From Bacteroidota bacterium (GTDB taxonomy: Bacteria > Bacteroidota > Bacteroidia > Sphingobacteriales > Sphingobacteriaceae), in the NCBI GenBank assembly GCA_013288465.1, contig JABDBT010000111.1, forward strand, positions 1 through 6,097: 6,097 bases of DNA, in the 5' to 3' direction. The position numbers and the translations under genes were made by a program. This document shows positions 5,952-6,097 of this stretch, one piece after another (the stretch's first letter is position 1; each line of letters opens with the position of its first letter). The notes beneath the pieces were generated by a model. That model worked only from the letters and a program-made list of their open reading frames with translations, was not told where the DNA came from and ran no database searches.

Positions 5952-6097
5952 ATGGATCAGGAACCTAAAATTAAAACTTCGGCTGCACTCGGTTTCATTT
6001 TTGTAACCATTTTTATTGATGTGATGGGCCTGGGTATTATTATTCCGGTGATCCCCAAATTATTAGAACAGTTGGGCCATGTTAATAATTCATCAGC
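5952..6097 (+). CDS. Second TetA-like MFS exporter, N-terminal fragment cut by window edge
   Basis: From the ATG at 5952 the plus strand is open to the last base, giving 48 codons plus two bases. The product begins [20 protein letters not shown] and continues with [21 protein letters not shown], the first helix of the same TCR/Tet MFS group, again with the helix-1 Asp (D23). Over the 27-residue stretch starting AALGFIFVT it matches the preceding gene at 23 positions, so it is a tandem paralogue and not a distant family member. The gap of 48 bp has no hairpin, and the same direction makes co-transcription likely. The ATG is preceded by a pyrimidine-rich stretch (TTTTTCTCTCTG) without a Shine-Dalgarno. 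It is truncated only by the window, not visibly by mutation; the remaining ~350 residues cannot be judged. Confidence 0.92.
   Translation, partial: MDQEPKIKTSAALGFIFVTIFIDVMGLGIIIPVIPKLLEQLGHVNNSS

Overview
The window looks like ordinary chromosome from a member of the Bacteroidota, most likely family Sphingobacteriaceae (Mucilaginibacter- or Pedobacter-like). This is inferred from three things: moderate A+T richness; genes that start without a recognisable Shine-Dalgarno sequence (A/T-rich stretches precede most of the ATGs); and intergenic repeats of the kind I recall from these genomes (a palindrome with arms beginning CGTCATTGCGAGG, short heptamer and octamer tracts). No database search was possible.

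Layout. Positions 1-2116 are a tightly packed minus-strand operon read right to left: recR (recombination mediator), a family 2 glycosyltransferase 3 bp downstream, and a short-chain dehydrogenase/reductase (SDR) whose start overlaps the glycosyltransferase end by 17 bp. The SDR runs off the left edge, so its C-terminus is missing. Positions 2117-2339 are a divergent intergenic region holding a degenerate heptamer tract and a 98-bp element with 28-bp perfect inverted arms. From 2340 all genes are on the plus strand: a sodium:solute symporter (SSS family), a LOG-family nucleotide 5'-monophosphate phosphoribohydrolase, a TetA-like major facilitator (MFS) exporter, and the first 48 codons of a second, closely related MFS exporter cut by the right edge. 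Between the symporter and the LOG gene is a short array of degenerate octamers (CTTCCGGA-like), one stretch of which is repeated in inverted orientation inside the last codons of the symporter.

How the genes relate. The minus-strand genes are probably co-transcribed, but no single pathway is evident: RecR acts in DNA repair, the glycosyltransferase in surface glycan assembly, and the SDR on an unknown small molecule. The plus-strand genes are separated by gaps of about 50-100 bp and could be partly co-transcribed. Only the two MFS genes are clearly related, as a tandem paralogous pair.

I found no CRISPR array, RNA gene, insertion sequence, phage gene or obvious new defence system. The most unusual material is in the intergenic repeats and the tandem exporter pair, not in a novel gene system.
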